Below are positions 1 through 8,537 of a stretch of DNA of 64,000 nt, in pieces; position 1 is the stretch's first letter; each line of letters opens with the position of its first letter. A model generated the notes under the pieces. It saw nothing but the letters and a program-made list of their open reading frames with translations. It searched no databases and had not been told where the DNA came from. The DNA is from Ruminococcaceae bacterium UBA7075 (lineage in GTDB: Bacteria; Bacillota; Clostridia; Oscillospirales; Acutalibacteraceae): NCBI GenBank assembly GCA_002493635.1, contig DKZL01000050.1:11063-75062 (forward strand), read 5' to 3'. The position numbers and the translations under genes are program-made.

Positions 1-26
1 TTTAAATAAAACCTATGAAGAGTGAT

Positions 27-69
27 AAAAAATAAAAAGCCGATATTGATACATTGTATCAGCATCGAC
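27..69 (-). terminator. Rho-independent terminator after HU gene
   Basis: Read on the minus strand, about 17 nt after the HU stop codon, two arms of about 15 nt (containing TGATACA and TGTATCA around a single A) form a long hairpin with one mismatch and two G-T pairs. It is followed by TTTTTATTTTTT (forward 27-38). It ends transcription of the HU/mazG unit and separates it from whatever lies left of the window. Confidence 0.9.
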
Positions 70-85
70 TTATCTGTAAACAAAA

Positions 86-361
86 TTACTTATTTACAAT
101 ATCCTTAAAGCCCTTGCCAGCCTTGAATGCAGGAACCTTAGAAGCAGGAATTTCAATCTTATTACCTGTTCTTGGATCACAACCTGTTCTTGCATTTCTT
201 GTGCGCTGCTCAAATGTACCAAAGCCTGTAAGCTGAATCTTGTCACCAGCTGCAACTGTTTCAATTATTGTATCGATTACAGCAGTAACTGCCTTTTCAG
301 CATCCTTCTTAGAAATGCCGCTTTTCTCTGCAACTGCAGCAATAAGTTCTGTCTTTTTCAT
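86..361 (-). CDS. hup: HU family DNA-binding protein
   Basis: This is a histone-like HU protein of 91 residues, the usual family length. It begins MKKTELIAAVAEKSG and has the helical N-terminal dimerisation half, then GTFEQRTRNARTG and the DNA-binding beta-arm with RTGNKIEIPA (about 62-72) and the typical PAFKAGKGFKD tail. HU dimers bend and compact DNA in the nucleoid. The start is set by GGAGG upstream of the ATG. It lies 26 nt after mazG on the same strand, an order like the yabM-yabN-(HU)-yabO neighbourhood of Firmicutes, so it may be co-transcribed with mazG. A strong terminator follows. Identification is secure; whether the cell has other HU paralogues cannot be seen here. Confidence 0.97.
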   Translation of the reverse strand: MKKTELIAAVAEKSGISKKDAEKAVTAVIDTIIETVAAGDKIQLTGFGTFEQRTRNARTGCDPRTGNKIEIPASKVPAFKAGKGFKDIVNK

Positions 362-387
362 TGTGAAAACCTCCGTTAATTTTACAT

Positions 388-1173
388 TTATTTAACTTCA
401 TCCCAAAGAGAATCAAGTTCCGAAATTGAAGCCGTTTTCATATTAATTCCACGCTCGCAAGCAAGCTGTTCAACCTTTGAAAAACGGTCCGTGAATTTGT
501 CGCAGGCGTCATATAATGCGTGTTCGCTGTCGATATTCAGAAAGCGAGCTACATTAACTGCAGAAAATAGCACATCGCCAAGCTCTTCACGTTGATTAGC
601 CTTGTCGTTGTTTTTGATAGCCTCTTTAAGTTCATCGCACTCTTCATAGAGTTTATCAAGAGCACCGTCAACGCTTTCCCAGTCAAACCCGACCTTTGCA
701 GCCTTACCCTGAATTTTGGCACTGCGCATAAGAGAAGGTAATGCACGTGAAACACTTTGTATTGCCTCTGTCTGAGTTGTCTGAGATTTTGTTTGCATCT
801 TTACAGCATCCCAATTACTAAGCGCTTCCCCGGTATTGTTTGCACTGAGGTTGCCAAACACATGCGGATGACGCACTACGAGCTTTTGGCATACACCGTC
901 AATAACCTCATTAATATCAAAAGTGCCACGCTCGTTTTCCATCTCAGCGTGCATTGCAACCTGAAGCATAACATCGCCGAGTTCTTCCTTGAGAAGCTCA
1001 GTATCTTCTGTATCAATAGCCTCTATTGCCTCATAGGTTTCTTCAATGAAGTTTGCACGAATGGACTTATGCGTCTGCTCCATATCCCAAGGACAACCGC
1101 CCGGTGCTCTGAGCACACGTACAATTTTAATCAGGTCATCAAAGTTATATTTTGATTTGATTTCAAAATCCAT
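388..1173 (-). CDS. mazG: Nucleoside triphosphate pyrophosphohydrolase MazG
   Basis: MazG hydrolyses (d)NTPs to the monophosphate and pyrophosphate, acting as a housecleaning enzyme in the cytoplasm. The 261-residue protein has two MazG domains. The N-terminal one carries GGCPWDMEQTH (about 25-35), the metal-binding EETYEA helix and EELGDVMLQ. The C-terminal repeat carries YEECDELKEA and EELGDVLFS. The order flippase-mazG-HU matches the Bacillus yabM-yabN region, but Bacillus YabN has an extra N-terminal tetrapyrrole-methylase domain that is absent here; 261 residues is the length of stand-alone MazG. ATG start with GGAG about 7 nt upstream. An 80-nt gap separates it from the flippase gene. 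Confidence 0.95.
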   Translation of the reverse strand: MDFEIKSKYNFDDLIKIVRVLRAPGGCPWDMEQTHKSIRANFIEETYEAIEAIDTEDTELLKEELGDVMLQVAMHAEMENERGTFDINEVIDGVCQKLVVRHPHVFGNLSANNTGEALSNWDAVKMQTKSQTTQTEAIQSVSRALPSLMRSAKIQGKAAKVGFDWESVDGALDKLYEECDELKEAIKNNDKANQREELGDVLFSAVNVARFLNIDSEHALYDACDKFTDRFSKVEQLACERGINMKTASISELDSLWDEVK

Positions 1174-1254
1174 TTCAATTCTCCATTACCTTGCAATAAA
1201 TATTGTATTATATTGTGCCATCAACAAAGGCACACATAACACGCAATTACTATT

Positions 1255-3051
1255 TTAACCAATTAAGTGCCATTTTTCAAGTACTTTTGCAATTTTTTCA
1301 CCTTTAGGCAAAAATTTAATCTCCGTAGCAGTAAAAGCACGCAATATCAACAAAGAAATGATATAAACCACCACTGCAGCAACAATAGCAAGCACTGTTG
1401 AAACACACTGAGGTACAATACCGCTCATAAAATAATTAACAGTATAGGCTGCTGCTGAACTCAGAACTGCACCCATAAGCGGTTTGATTGTAGTTGTATA
1501 AAAATTAATTTTAATATTTGAATATCTTATAAGCAGGAAGGTTCCTATTATCAGAATAACAGCATATGCTACAAGCGAACCTGCCGTTGCACCCTGAATA
1601 TTAACCTCGGGAATACTTACAAACATCCAGGTAATAGCAATCTTAATCAGCATGCATACCGTATAAAGCTTCATCGGCACATTAACTTTACCAACACCCT
1701 GAAGCATACTGCAAATAGGAGTTACTGCCGCAGTAAATATCGTTGTAATGCCCATTATCATTAAAACATTACCGCCTATGTCAACTATTGCCTCATCAGC
1801 ATATATCAACTGCATAATAGGACGTGCAAGCACGCTCAAACCGAGTGACATAGGAAGCGTGAACAGCATTGTCATTCTTACGACAGTTTCAATAGATTTT
1901 TTTAATTCAGATTTATTACCCTTTGTCCACGCACTTGTAACATTCGGCATTGCGCTTGAACCAAATACCTGTGTTACAGCAGTTACAAGCTGCATAAGAG
2001 TAAGTGCCGAAGAATAGCAACCCCACAAACGTGTATGTAGAGTAATTTCGTCACCATAGAACACGTCCTTAGGGAAATAAGCACTGTACTGAGCCTCAAG
2101 AGCCGTTGGATTTGACTCAACCAAGCCGAGCAGAACACGCTGAATTATAAATTGGTCAACAAGCGAACCAAGGCTCATAATAAGAGCACCCATAGCTATC
2201 GGTAATGCTGTTTTGCAAATTAAAACAAGAGTTTCCTTTGCTGTTCGGGCATCAATTGAGCTTTCGTAATATTCCTTTGGAATACCGTCGCCTTTTATTT
2301 TAAAAAGCAGATAATAATAAATGAACGAACACAAACTGCCAAGAGAAATACCGCAGATAGCACCTGCAACCGAAAAAGCAAGAATCGTGTTTTGTGCTTC
2401 AATTTCATTATCAAAGGTAAAACCTAAGAATGTTCCGGTGCTTTCATATGAATCAATACCGAAACGCATTACAAAATATGCAAGTAAAGCACCTATAACA
2501 AGCTTTACTGCGGCTTCTATAATCTCAGATACGGCTGTTGGCACCATATTGCGCTGTCCCTCAAAGTAACCGCGATAAATTGAAACCAAACAGCCAAACA
2601 GAATTGTCGGAGCAAGGCACATCATTGCATATATTGAATAAGGAGACTTTATACCTTTTACATAGAAAAAGCTGCCTATAACCATTATGAGCAGAGAAAC
2701 TATGCCGACAATAACAAAAAACGGCTTTGAAACCCTGTGAATCTGCTTTACATCTTTATAGCGTTTTTGTGCGATACTTTCCGACACAAGACGGGAAATT
2801 GCAATAGGCAATCCGCCTGTGGCAACTGTGAAAATTACAACAAAAATCTCATAGGCATTGCTGTAAAGTCCCGTGCCCATTGTTGCATATCCCTGACCAA
2901 AGGTAGAATAGATATTTGTGAGAAGTACCTTGTCAATAAGTCCGAACACCTTGACAATAATCATACTCACTGTAAGAACTGCAGCACCCTTCAGAAAGGT
3001 TTGTGACACGTCTTTTTCGGAGTTGGCTACTGCATTATATTTTTTTGCCAA
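1255..3051 (-). CDS. SpoVB/MurJ-like polysaccharide flippase
   Basis: This is an integral membrane protein of the MOP/MATE superfamily (about 14 predicted hydrophobic segments over some 598 residues), related to Bacillus YabM/SpoVB and MurJ lipid flippases. It probably moves a lipid-linked sugar precursor (lipid II or a spore or cortex precursor) across the membrane. The N-terminus has the family start SQTFLKGAAVLTVSMI, and GGLPIAISRLV lies in the second segment. The longest open frame begins with TTG at 3057, but AGGTGA touches that codon. A second TTG at 3051 sits 6 nt from the same AGGTGA and is preferred. It is followed by mazG as in the yab region, which argues for a cell-wall/sporulation role rather than for the distant EPS locus. 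Assignment to MurJ versus SpoVB is unresolved. Confidence 0.85.
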   Translation of the reverse strand: MAKKYNAVANSEKDVSQTFLKGAAVLTVSMIIVKVFGLIDKVLLTNIYSTFGQGYATMGTGLYSNAYEIFVVIFTVATGGLPIAISRLVSESIAQKRYKDVKQIHRVSKPFFVIVGIVSLLIMVIGSFFYVKGIKSPYSIYAMMCLAPTILFGCLVSIYRGYFEGQRNMVPTAVSEIIEAAVKLVIGALLAYFVMRFGIDSYESTGTFLGFTFDNEIEAQNTILAFSVAGAICGISLGSLCSFIYYYLLFKIKGDGIPKEYYESSIDARTAKETLVLICKTALPIAMGALIMSLGSLVDQFIIQRVLLGLVESNPTALEAQYSAYFPKDVFYGDEITLHTRLWGCYSSALTLMQLVTAVTQVFGSSAMPNVTSAWTKGNKSELKKSIETVVRMTMLFTLPMSLGLSVLARPIMQLIYADEAIVDIGGNVLMIMGITTIFTAAVTPICSMLQGVGKVNVPMKLYTVCMLIKIAITWMFVSIPEVNIQGATAGSLVAYAVILIIGTFLLIRYSNIKINFYTTTIKPLMGAVLSSAAAYTVNYFMSGIVPQCVSTVLAIVAAVVVYIISLLILRAFTATEIKFLPKGEKIAKVLEKWHLIG

Positions 3052-3086
3052 AATCAATCACCTATATTTTTAAGCGTAATTGCTTA

Positions 3087-3557
3087 TTATTCTACAACAG
3101 AATTATCTTCTTCTGTAACATTCTCAGTAACTTCCTGTGCAGGACTTTCTGTTGTCTCATTTTCATCTTCATCTGCAAGTACTTCATCCTCAAGTTTTGC
3201 ACCGCAAATGTTGCAGAAAAGCGAATTTTTGGGCACGTTTGCCTCACACTGAGGACATTTTTTCAGATTTTTAGCAGAAGCTAAATTCTGATTAATTGTA
3301 TCAAGATTTTCCTTGAGCTCGGTAATCTCGTTAACAATTCTTGTAATATCAGCAGTACAGTCAGCAGAAGATGTCTGGGACTTATATGTCAAAGCTCCAA
3401 GTTCCTTGAGTTTCTTGTTAATTTCTCCTCGAAGCTCTGCGGCAGCAAGCTTCTGCTTTGAAGAATCATAAACAAAGGTAGCTTTTTTTGAAACAACTGA
3501 GGCAGCAGCCTTTGCGTTTACAACAACATCATCAAGGATTCCGTCAAATTTTCCCAT
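3087..3557 (-). CDS. Zinc-ribbon protein of unknown function
   Basis: This is a 156-residue protein I cannot name. Residues 1-100 look alpha-helical and probably coiled-coil, with Lys/Glu/Leu-rich stretches. A zinc ribbon follows, with CPQC at 101-104 and CNIC at 115-118, and then an acidic Glu/Asp/Thr tail of about 35 residues. No signal peptide or membrane segment is seen. Similar small helical-plus-ribbon proteins are common in Clostridia next to cell-envelope genes; the function is unknown. It has its own promoter (3623-3651) and stops 35 nt before the flippase start, so it probably heads the zinc-ribbon/flippase/mazG/HU transcript. Confidence 0.8.
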   Translation of the reverse strand: MGKFDGILDDVVVNAKAAASVVSKKATFVYDSSKQKLAAAELRGEINKKLKELGALTYKSQTSSADCTADITRIVNEITELKENLDTINQNLASAKNLKKCPQCEANVPKNSLFCNICGAKLEDEVLADEDENETTESPAQEVTENVTEEDNSVVE

Positions 3558-3622
3558 AATAATACGACCTTTCTAAATTATCATCACAAAACCGGATTTG
3601 ACTGTGAATATTTGTAAAATAG

Positions 3623-3651
3623 ATTATATCACTGTTTATATTAATAATCAA
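3623..3651 (-). promoter_or_regulatory. Sigma-A-type promoter for the zinc-ribbon/flippase unit
   Basis: Minus-strand TTGATT (forward 3646-3651) and a perfect TATAAT (forward 3623-3628) are separated by exactly 17 nt. The predicted transcription start is near 3616, about 60 nt before the ATG of the zinc-ribbon gene. It lies just after the hemZ stop. Confidence 0.75.
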
Positions 3652-3656
3652 CAGTA

Positions 3657-5102
3657 TTATTTACAATAAAATTTTGAAATTGCCTCCTTCTTTTTAATTA
3701 ATTCCTCAAAACGATTTATATATTCATATGGATATTTAAAATTAAAAATACGTTCAAGATAGTCGGTCTCTGCCCCTGCTCTTCTCAGTTTTGTAACTCC
3801 TCCCGAGCCGCAGGCAAGAATCGTATGCGTTTCATCCATAACATAGACATTATAAAGACTTTCAAAGCCCTTTTTAGACCAGCCTACATTCTCAAGATTA
3901 CCCACCATTCTGCTTTGGCGGTACAGATAATACGGAATATAGCTGTCATTTGTAAGCTTTTCTTTAGTGTGCTCAAGCATTTTCCTTGCAATTTCGGCAT
4001 CCCTGCAATTTAAAGCCGCACCGTTTGTAGTAAGTGTTGACGCACGCTTCATACAAAGTGTGTGTACAGTAATACATTCAGCATTCAAATCACTCATTGC
4101 ATCAAGTGATTTTACAAAGCTTTCAAGCGTATCTGTCGGCAAGCCTGCGATGAGGTCAGTATTTATATTTGTAAAGCCGCACTTTCTTGCAAGCTCAAAT
4201 GCATCAAAAAACTGCTGCGCCGTATGCTTTCTTCCAATTTCTTTTAAAACATCATCATTTATAGTCTGCGGATTAATGCTGATTCTATCCACTTTATTTT
4301 CTTTTAACGAATATAGCTTTTCGCTGTCAATAGTATCGGGTCTGCCCGCTTCAACCGTAAACTCACGGCAGGTTGACATATCAAAGCTTGAATTAACAGT
4401 GCCAATAACTCTGTTAAGCTGTTCAGCATTAAGTGTGGTCGGAGTTCCGCCGCCGAAATATACTGTTTCAAGTCTTAATCCAAGGGAGTTCGCAATTTCG
4501 GCAGTCGTCTTTATTTCCTCACACAAAAGCTCAACATAGGGAGCAATCATCGCATTCGCACGTTCTACGGATGACATTACAAATGAACAATAACTGCATC
4601 TTGACGGACAGAAAGGCACCCCTACATAAAGGCTGAATGATTCGGGTCGGGACAGGTCAAGAATTTTCTTTTCATTAACCTCTGTCTGTTCTGCAAGCCT
4701 AAGCTTTTCTTCGCTCACAAAATAATCTTTCAGCAATTTATCTTTTGCTGCCTGTTCTCCGTATTTTTGCGACAGCTTTCTCAAAAGCTTTACGGGGCGC
4801 ACACCGGTAAGCATTCCCCACGGCTGCTTAATTGCTGCAAAATCGCACAAAATTTTATACAGCATCTGACAGGTTACAAGCTCATTCTGCTCCTTATCAC
4901 TTGAAACATCGGCAGATTTGCAAACGCTGAAATCTCCGATTTTAACTTTAACTGTCAGCTTGTCGGAAAGCTCGGAATAAATGTACGGCTCCTCTGCCTT
5001 GTCAAACTCTCTGAAAACGCTGATTTTTTCATTCGGGAAAAAGAGCTGAGTAACATTTTCAAGTTCAAACCAGAAAGTATGATTTTTTACATATAAATTC
5101 AT
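3657..5102 (-). CDS. hemZ: Radical SAM coproporphyrinogen dehydrogenase HemZ-like
   Basis: This is a radical SAM enzyme of the HemN/HemZ family. The 481-residue protein has an extra N-terminal domain of about 150 residues (with WGMLTGVRPVKL, a HemZ hallmark), then the cluster motif GVPFCPSRCSYCSF with Cys165, Cys169 and Cys172, then VYFGGGTPTTL (the SAM-binding GGG segment). The residue two after the third Cys is Phe, as in HemZ/HemW, not Cys as in HemN. HemZ is annotated as an oxygen-independent coproporphyrinogen III oxidase, but many Clostridia carry it without a heme pathway. No other heme gene is visible here, so the substrate is open. It starts 1 nt after the upstream hydrolase stop, so the two genes are coupled. 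Confidence 0.88.
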   Translation of the reverse strand: MNLYVKNHTFWFELENVTQLFFPNEKISVFREFDKAEEPYIYSELSDKLTVKVKIGDFSVCKSADVSSDKEQNELVTCQMLYKILCDFAAIKQPWGMLTGVRPVKLLRKLSQKYGEQAAKDKLLKDYFVSEEKLRLAEQTEVNEKKILDLSRPESFSLYVGVPFCPSRCSYCSFVMSSVERANAMIAPYVELLCEEIKTTAEIANSLGLRLETVYFGGGTPTTLNAEQLNRVIGTVNSSFDMSTCREFTVEAGRPDTIDSEKLYSLKENKVDRISINPQTINDDVLKEIGRKHTAQQFFDAFELARKCGFTNINTDLIAGLPTDTLESFVKSLDAMSDLNAECITVHTLCMKRASTLTTNGAALNCRDAEIARKMLEHTKEKLTNDSYIPYYLYRQSRMVGNLENVGWSKKGFESLYNVYVMDETHTILACGSGGVTKLRRAGAETDYLERIFNFKYPYEYINRFEELIKKKEAISKFYCK

Positions 5103-5103
5103 A

Positions 5104-5730
5104 TTATACTCTTCTCATAATATAATTGTAGTTTCTTTCGTATTCAAGACTTGTCAGCTGACCGTGTCCGGGAATACAAGTATAATCTCCGTTAATGTCC
5201 TTGAGCTTTTTGAGCGACTGAATCATTTTCTCATCATTACCTGTGGGTAAATCGGTTCTTCCATAACTTTGACGAAACAGCGTGTCACCGCAGATTATTG
5301 TTTCATCAAAAATATAGCATCCGCAGCCTGATGTATGCCCCGGAGTTGTAATATACTTAATTTCGGTTTCACCAAGATTAAAAAAGTCGCCGTCGTCAAG
5401 CTGAATATCAGATTCAAAAGGTTCAAGCTTCAATCCGTGCTTTGCACTCAGGTTCAACTCAGGTCTGCTCAAAAATTCATTGGTTGCCTTACCGCATACA
5501 ATTTTGGCATCAAACATTTTTGCAAGCTGTTTCGCATAACCGATATGGTCATAATGACCGTGAGTAAGCATAACATATGCAAGCTTTCCGCCGTTTGATT
5601 CTATATCGGCAATCAAAGCTTCCGATTTATCTCCAGGATCGCTCACTGCCATAGTTCCTGTTTTTTCATCAGTAAGCAGACAACAATTTGTTGCAAGCGC
5701 AGTAACATTATAAATCTTTATTTTTATCAT
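5104..5730 (-). CDS. MBL-fold metallohydrolase (glyoxalase II-like)
   Basis: This is a cytoplasmic metallo-beta-lactamase-fold hydrolase of 208 residues. The metal site THGHYDH is at 56-62, with a downstream metal His in TTPGHTSGC and the family DTLFRQSYGRTDLP segment, closing with IPGHGQLT. This pattern is the glyoxalase II-like (YqgX-type) subgroup, which often hydrolyses thioesters; the physiological substrate is not known. Its ATG overlaps the dtd stop as ATGA, with AAAGGA 8 nt upstream, and hemZ follows after 1 nt. The order rel-dtd-MBL-hemZ is a conserved Clostridia arrangement. Confidence 0.9.
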   Translation of the reverse strand: MIKIKIYNVTALATNCCLLTDEKTGTMAVSDPGDKSEALIADIESNGGKLAYVMLTHGHYDHIGYAKQLAKMFDAKIVCGKATNEFLSRPELNLSAKHGLKLEPFESDIQLDDGDFFNLGETEIKYITTPGHTSGCGCYIFDETIICGDTLFRQSYGRTDLPTGNDEKMIQSLKKLKDINGDYTCIPGHGQLTSLEYERNYNYIMRRV

Positions 5731-6182
5731 TTTTTCAAATCCTTTGAATTAATGTCAATAGTAACAGGTCCGTCATTAAGAAGTCTGACCTTCATATCAG
5801 CACCGAAAATGCCTTTTTCAACTTTTTTGACACCGTTTTTTTGCAATTCATCACAAAAGTATTCATATAAAGGTTCTGCTACATCCGGACGTGCCGCCTG
5901 CATAAAATTAGGACGTCTGCCGTGAGAACAGTCAGCGCACAAGGTAAAATTTGAAATTACAAGTGCTGAACCATCCACATCAGAAAGGGACAAATTCATT
6001 TTGTCATTATCATCAGTAAAAATCCGCAGTCCTGCAATTTTTGCCGCAAGCACCTGTGCATCTCTTTGCTCATCACCATTTTCTACTCCAAGCAGAATTA
6101 AAAATCCCTTATCAATTTTTCCGACGGTTTTATCGTCAACATCTACCTGTGCATATAATACACGCTGTAAAATTGCCTTCAT
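5727..6182 (-). CDS. dtd: D-aminoacyl-tRNA deacylase Dtd
   Basis: Dtd removes D-amino acids wrongly attached to tRNA. Read from the internal ATG at 6182 (MKAILQRVLYAQVDVD) the protein is 151 residues, the family length. An upstream in-frame ATG would add 32 residues that are translated inverted-repeat DNA, so the shorter start is preferred even though only a weak AAAGG lies upstream. The C-terminal cross-subunit Gly-Pro motif is present in NDGPVTID. The first active-site motif, usually SQFTL, reads SNFTL, a conservative Gln-to-Asn change worth noting. GRRPNF and the AARP turn are normal. It follows rel and overlaps the MBL-hydrolase gene by 4 nt. Confidence 0.93.
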   Translation of the reverse strand: MKAILQRVLYAQVDVDDKTVGKIDKGFLILLGVENGDEQRDAQVLAAKIAGLRIFTDDNDKMNLSLSDVDGSALVISNFTLCADCSHGRRPNFMQAARPDVAEPLYEYFCDELQKNGVKKVEKGIFGADMKVRLLNDGPVTIDINSKDLKK

Positions 6183-6341
6183 TATTAATTGCCATAGCCT
6201 TTCTGCCCACAAATAGTAATTAAAAATTCCTACAACCTTACTATGGGCGGATAAGGCGTAAATGGCAATTTTAGCCATCGCTCGTTGCCGCTTGCGGCAA
6301 ACTGATCGGGCAATATAATTTATATAGTGTGAATTTTCACA
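6183..6341. repeat. Structured intergenic element between rel and dtd
   Basis: This 159-nt gap contains three inverted repeats. One is a long imperfect pair with arms 6187-6216 and 6241-6270 (outer 9 bp perfect, AATTGCCAT/ATGGCAATT). One is a GC-rich hairpin TTGCCGC-tt-GCGGCAA at 6285-6300. One is a perfect 11-bp hairpin TATAGTGTGAA/TTCACACTATA at 6323-6346 that overlaps the rel stop. No T run follows, so these are not classic terminators. The shape suggests a small non-coding repeat (MITE-like) or an RNA-processing element; neither can be proven from one copy. Confidence 0.5.
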
Positions 6342-8537
6342 CTATAACCTCTTAATTTCTTCAATTCCGTTTATATCCGACAACTTTGAAATTACCCCTC
6401 TCAGGTGATTTTTGCCTGTAACATCAATAGTAACCGTTACAACTGCTCTGCCGTCGCCGGTTTCACGGGAATTTAATGTATGAATAAAAATGTGCATTCC
6501 GGAAAGCTTGATTGTAACATCCGCCAAAAGTCCTGTTCTGTCGTTTGCAGTAATTTGCAGTGTACTTCTGAACGCTTCTCCGGACTCATCCTCCCAATAG
6601 CAGGACAGCCACCGTTCAGGCTCCTCACTGGCAGAAATATCCTTTGGAACATTTGTACAGCTGCGTTTATGAATCGAAACACCGTAACCCCTTGTAATAT
6701 AGCCGATAATATCATCACCGGGAAGCGGATTACAACAATTTGAAAATTTGACAAGCATATCATCCGCACCATCAATTACAACTCCCGAGGTTGCCTTGTG
6801 ACGCTTTACAGGAGCCTGCGGAACGGTAATTTCCTCGATATTGTGAGCATACTTCTTTTGATACTCTTCCTTAAGCCTTGGCATTACCTTCCAGAGCTGA
6901 ACACCGCCATATCCTATGGCTGCATAGTAGTCATCCATTGTATTATACTGCTTTTTGAGAAGCATTTTATGGAAAAACTCCGTAAACTCTTCCTCAGTAA
7001 GCTGTATTCCGTTACGCTTAAGCTCTTTTTCAAACATCTGCTTTCCTTCGGCAATGTTCTCATCACGCTTTTCACGCTTATACCAAGAGCGTATTTTTGA
7101 CTTTGCCGATGCAGTTTTACATATATCAATCCACTGCTTATTAGGATGTTCTTCCTTTTGAGTTATAATCTCGCATATATCACCCGTCTTAAGCTTATAG
7201 TCAATCGACACAATTTTGCCGTTAACCTTTGCGCCAACCATTCTGTGTCCCACCTGAGTGTGGATAAGGTAAGCCATATCTATAGGAGTAGAACCCAGTG
7301 GAAGATTGAATACATCCCCTTTTGGAGTAAATACATAAACATCATTTTCAGCAAAATCGTTTCTTATATTACGGGCAAGCTCTGTAACGTCTTCCGTCTG
7401 GAGCTGATCAAGAATCATATCCTTGACCTTCTGAATATTCTCACTTAGTTTTGAATCTCCGCCGCCTTCTGCGCCCATTCCGAGTTTATACTTCCAATGT
7501 GCCGCAATACCGTATTCGGCAGTATAATGCATTTCCCATGTTCTTATCTGGATTTCAAACGGAATTGCATTTTTATCAAATACAGTGGTATGAAGCGACT
7601 GATACATATTAGGCTTGGGCATTGAAATGTAATCCTTGAACCTGTTTGGAATAGGCTTAAATATATCGTGAACAATGCCCAGAACATTATAACAGTCGGC
7701 AACAGTATCAACTATTACCCTGACCGCAAAAATATCGTAAATTTGCTCGGGGGTTCTTCCCTGCATAAAGGTTTTTCTGTAAATACTGTTTATGCTCTTT
7801 ACACGGCCGCTGATATAAACATTTCCTATGGCATCATCTGTCTTTTCAAGAATCTGCGCCTTTATTGAATCTATAAATTTATCTCTGCCCTCTTCGGATA
7901 AAAGCAATGCGTCTTCAATTTCTTTATAACCGATTGGATCAAGATACTGGAGTGATCGGTCCTCAAGCTCATCCTTTATTGTCTTGATACCGAGGCGGTG
8001 AGCAATAGGTGCAAACACCTGCATATTTTCGTGCGACTTATCTCTTCGTTTTTGTTCAGGCATACAATCCATCGTACGCATATTATGAAGTCTGTCAGAA
8101 AGCTTGATGATGATAACACGAATGTCCTCAGCCATAGCAATCAGCATTTTTCTGATATTCTCAGCCTGCTGCTGTTCTCGTGACGAAAATGGAATTTTTG
8201 ATATTTTTGTTACGCCGTCAATAAGCTTTGCAACATCCGAACCAAACATTTTAGAAACTTCTTCAAGCGTTACCGGTGTGTCCTCAACCACATCATGCAA
8301 AAGTGCTCCACAGATGCAGTCAGTGTCCATACCGAGTTCTGCAATAATACACGCAACAGAGGTAGGATGAAGAATATACGGAATACCCGACACTCTTCGC
8401 TGGTCACCGTGCTGTTTCTCGGCAAACTCATACGCACGAGTGATTTTATCCATATCATATGGATTATTTGACTGAGCCAGAATTTTTTTCAGTTCACTAA
8501 AATCCTGATAATGCGCTACATTAGAATATTTGCTCAT
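6342..8537 (-). CDS. rel: Bifunctional (p)ppGpp synthetase/hydrolase Rel
   Basis: Rel makes and degrades the stringent-response alarmone (p)ppGpp. The 731-residue protein has the full long-Rel layout. An HD hydrolase domain carries HGDQRR at 43-48 and the catalytic HDVVEDT at 81-87. The synthetase domain (about 235-360) has GRVKSINSIYRK and IYDIFAVRV, closing with YQSLHTTV. Then come a TGS domain (about 395-455, VYVFTPKGDV), a zinc-finger-like region with CCNPLPGD, and a C-terminal ACT domain (about 655-731). Intact HD and synthetase motifs indicate a bifunctional enzyme. Its ATG overlaps the recJ stop by 4 nt with GGAGGTGG just upstream, so it is coupled to recJ; dtd follows. Confidence 0.97.
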   Translation of the reverse strand: MSKYSNVAHYQDFSELKKILAQSNNPYDMDKITRAYEFAEKQHGDQRRVSGIPYILHPTSVACIIAELGMDTDCICGALLHDVVEDTPVTLEEVSKMFGSDVAKLIDGVTKISKIPFSSREQQQAENIRKMLIAMAEDIRVIIIKLSDRLHNMRTMDCMPEQKRRDKSHENMQVFAPIAHRLGIKTIKDELEDRSLQYLDPIGYKEIEDALLLSEEGRDKFIDSIKAQILEKTDDAIGNVYISGRVKSINSIYRKTFMQGRTPEQIYDIFAVRVIVDTVADCYNVLGIVHDIFKPIPNRFKDYISMPKPNMYQSLHTTVFDKNAIPFEIQIRTWEMHYTAEYGIAAHWKYKLGMGAEGGGDSKLSENIQKVKDMILDQLQTEDVTELARNIRNDFAENDVYVFTPKGDVFNLPLGSTPIDMAYLIHTQVGHRMVGAKVNGKIVSIDYKLKTGDICEIITQKEEHPNKQWIDICKTASAKSKIRSWYKREKRDENIAEGKQMFEKELKRNGIQLTEEEFTEFFHKMLLKKQYNTMDDYYAAIGYGGVQLWKVMPRLKEEYQKKYAHNIEEITVPQAPVKRHKATSGVVIDGADDMLVKFSNCCNPLPGDDIIGYITRGYGVSIHKRSCTNVPKDISASEEPERWLSCYWEDESGEAFRSTLQITANDRTGLLADVTIKLSGMHIFIHTLNSRETGDGRAVVTVTIDVTGKNHLRGVISKLSDINGIEEIKRL

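Noticed and set aside
1255..3051. MurJ/SpoVB-like protein as the Wzx flippase for the EPS locus
   Set aside because: It sits more than 33 kb away in a conserved yabM-mazG-HU context, which fits a cell-wall or spore role better.
6183..6278. 32-residue N-terminal extension of Dtd
   Set aside because: The family starts at MKAILQRV; the extension is translated from an inverted-repeat element.
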